DNA of 35,905 nt from an uncultured Clostridia bacterium (GTDB taxonomy: Bacteria > Bacillota > Clostridia > Lachnospirales > Lachnospiraceae). Location: positions 1-35,905 of the forward strand of contig CAMAKT010000004.1 of NCBI GenBank assembly GCA_945836135.1, written 5' to 3'. Below the pieces are notes generated by a model, which saw only the letters and a list, made by a program, of their open reading frames with translations, made no database searches and had not been told where the DNA came from. Positions 35,157-35,905 of the stretch are shown piece after piece. Each line of letters begins with the position of its first letter. Positions within the stretch are counted from its first letter, which is position 1. The position numbers were made by a program, and so were the translations under genes.

Positions 35157-35905
35157 ATACATCCTCCCATCTTGTTATGATTTCCTCACACTTTTCAAAA
35201 TCAAATTCCCCTGCTGCTTCCTTAAGCTGTAAGAAACATTCTTCCTGACTGCCTTCATATCTATATTCTGACATTTCATTTAATATTTCGTCCACCTTGT
35301 CCATGTCAAGTTCTTCACTTGCATCTCTTAACCTTACAAAAAAATCCGTAAGTACCGTAGCTGTCAATTCCTTTACTCCTTTACCCTGGTCCGGTGTCTC
35401 AGTAAAATACGGTGAAAGAATATCCGCATATCCCAGATACTGCTTAAGCATCCCTTTTGTTTCCTTGTGTATCAGGTCAACATTCTGTTCATTTCCGGCC
35501 TTTTCTAGCATTGCAGCCTTCTGTGATAATTCAAGTGCTCCTATCTGTTTTGAGGCACTTTTCAGCGAGTGAACTTCTATTGTATAAGCATGCCAGTCCC
35601 CATCTTCTTCATAACGCTTAATCAAGCCGGCTTTTTTGTTGATTGCCTGGTAGTAGTCCTTTAAGACAGCCCAGAAAAGCTTCTCATTTCCAAGAAGCTG
35701 CATTGCTTTGTCCGTATCAAGTCCTTCAATATCAATGCTTTTTACCTTTTTTTCACCCTTATCCGAATTGATTGAGCTTATCTTTATAATCTTATACTCA
35801 GGCAGCCAGGTCCTGAGCTTCGAAAGAATGCTTGCCATCTCGATAGGCTTTGCAACAAAATCATTCATTCCCGCTTCCATAAAGATCTCTCTGGCACCAT
35901 TGACT
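35149..35905 (-). CDS. C-terminal part of a hybrid signalling protein: receiver domain end plus Hpt domain, truncated by window edge
   Basis: Frame stays open to 35905 (VNGAREIFMEAGMNDFVAKPIEMASILSKLRTWLP, end of a REC domain); Hpt motif VHSLKSASKQIGA with conserved His. Confidence 0.88.
   Translation of the reverse strand, partial: VNGAREIFMEAGMNDFVAKPIEMASILSKLRTWLPEYKIIKISSINSDKGEKKVKSIDIEGLDTDKAMQLLGNEKLFWAVLKDYYQAINKKAGLIKRYEEDGDWHAYTIEVHSLKSASKQIGALELSQKAAMLEKAGNEQNVDLIHKETKGMLKQYLGYADILSPYFTETPDQGKGVKELTATVLTDFFVRLRDASEELDMDKVDEILNEMSEYRYEGSQEECFLQLKEAAGEFDFEKCEEIITRWEDVYE

Noticed and set aside
1-35905. CRISPR arrays, IS elements, prophage, toxin-antitoxin or defence islands
   Set aside because: No direct-repeat arrays, transposase/integrase genes, phage structural genes or recognisable defence cassettes were seen; the XRE gene is paired with a flippase, not a toxin.

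Overview
The window looks like a low-to-moderate GC Firmicutes chromosome, most likely Lachnospiraceae/Clostridia (inferred from gene content; not verified by search). It is dominated by housekeeping and sugar-metabolism genes on the minus strand: a partial PAS/GGDEF protein, rnpB (type-A-like RNase P RNA), a uridine-kinase-like nucleoside kinase with a ThrRS-like N-terminus, the trmK-rpoD-dnaG-dgt 'sigma operon', a maltodextrin locus (malE-malF-malG-GH13 lipoprotein-malQ) with a divergent LacI-family regulator, a GH53 galactanase, a DUF815 ATPase, DegV, a left-handed beta-helix protein next to glmS, topB with an archaeal-type AAA ATPase, a YfbR-like nucleotidase, a split MetH, galM, an XRE regulator with a flippase, a DUF975 membrane protein, an uncharacterised membrane-anchored protein, a VanZ-like protein and the C-terminus of a hybrid kinase with receiver and Hpt domains. 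I saw no CRISPR array, tRNA, IS element or prophage, and no clearly new multi-gene system. The most interesting signals are non-coding: an rnpB/GGDEF junction with no visible terminator, a paired promoter/operator architecture at malE/lacI, a structured malE-malF intercistronic region, a hairpin whose 3' arm contains a Shine-Dalgarno sequence downstream of malQ, and an inverted-repeat operator at the XRE/flippase promoter. Reading the sequence also corrected several start codons relative to the supplied ORF track.
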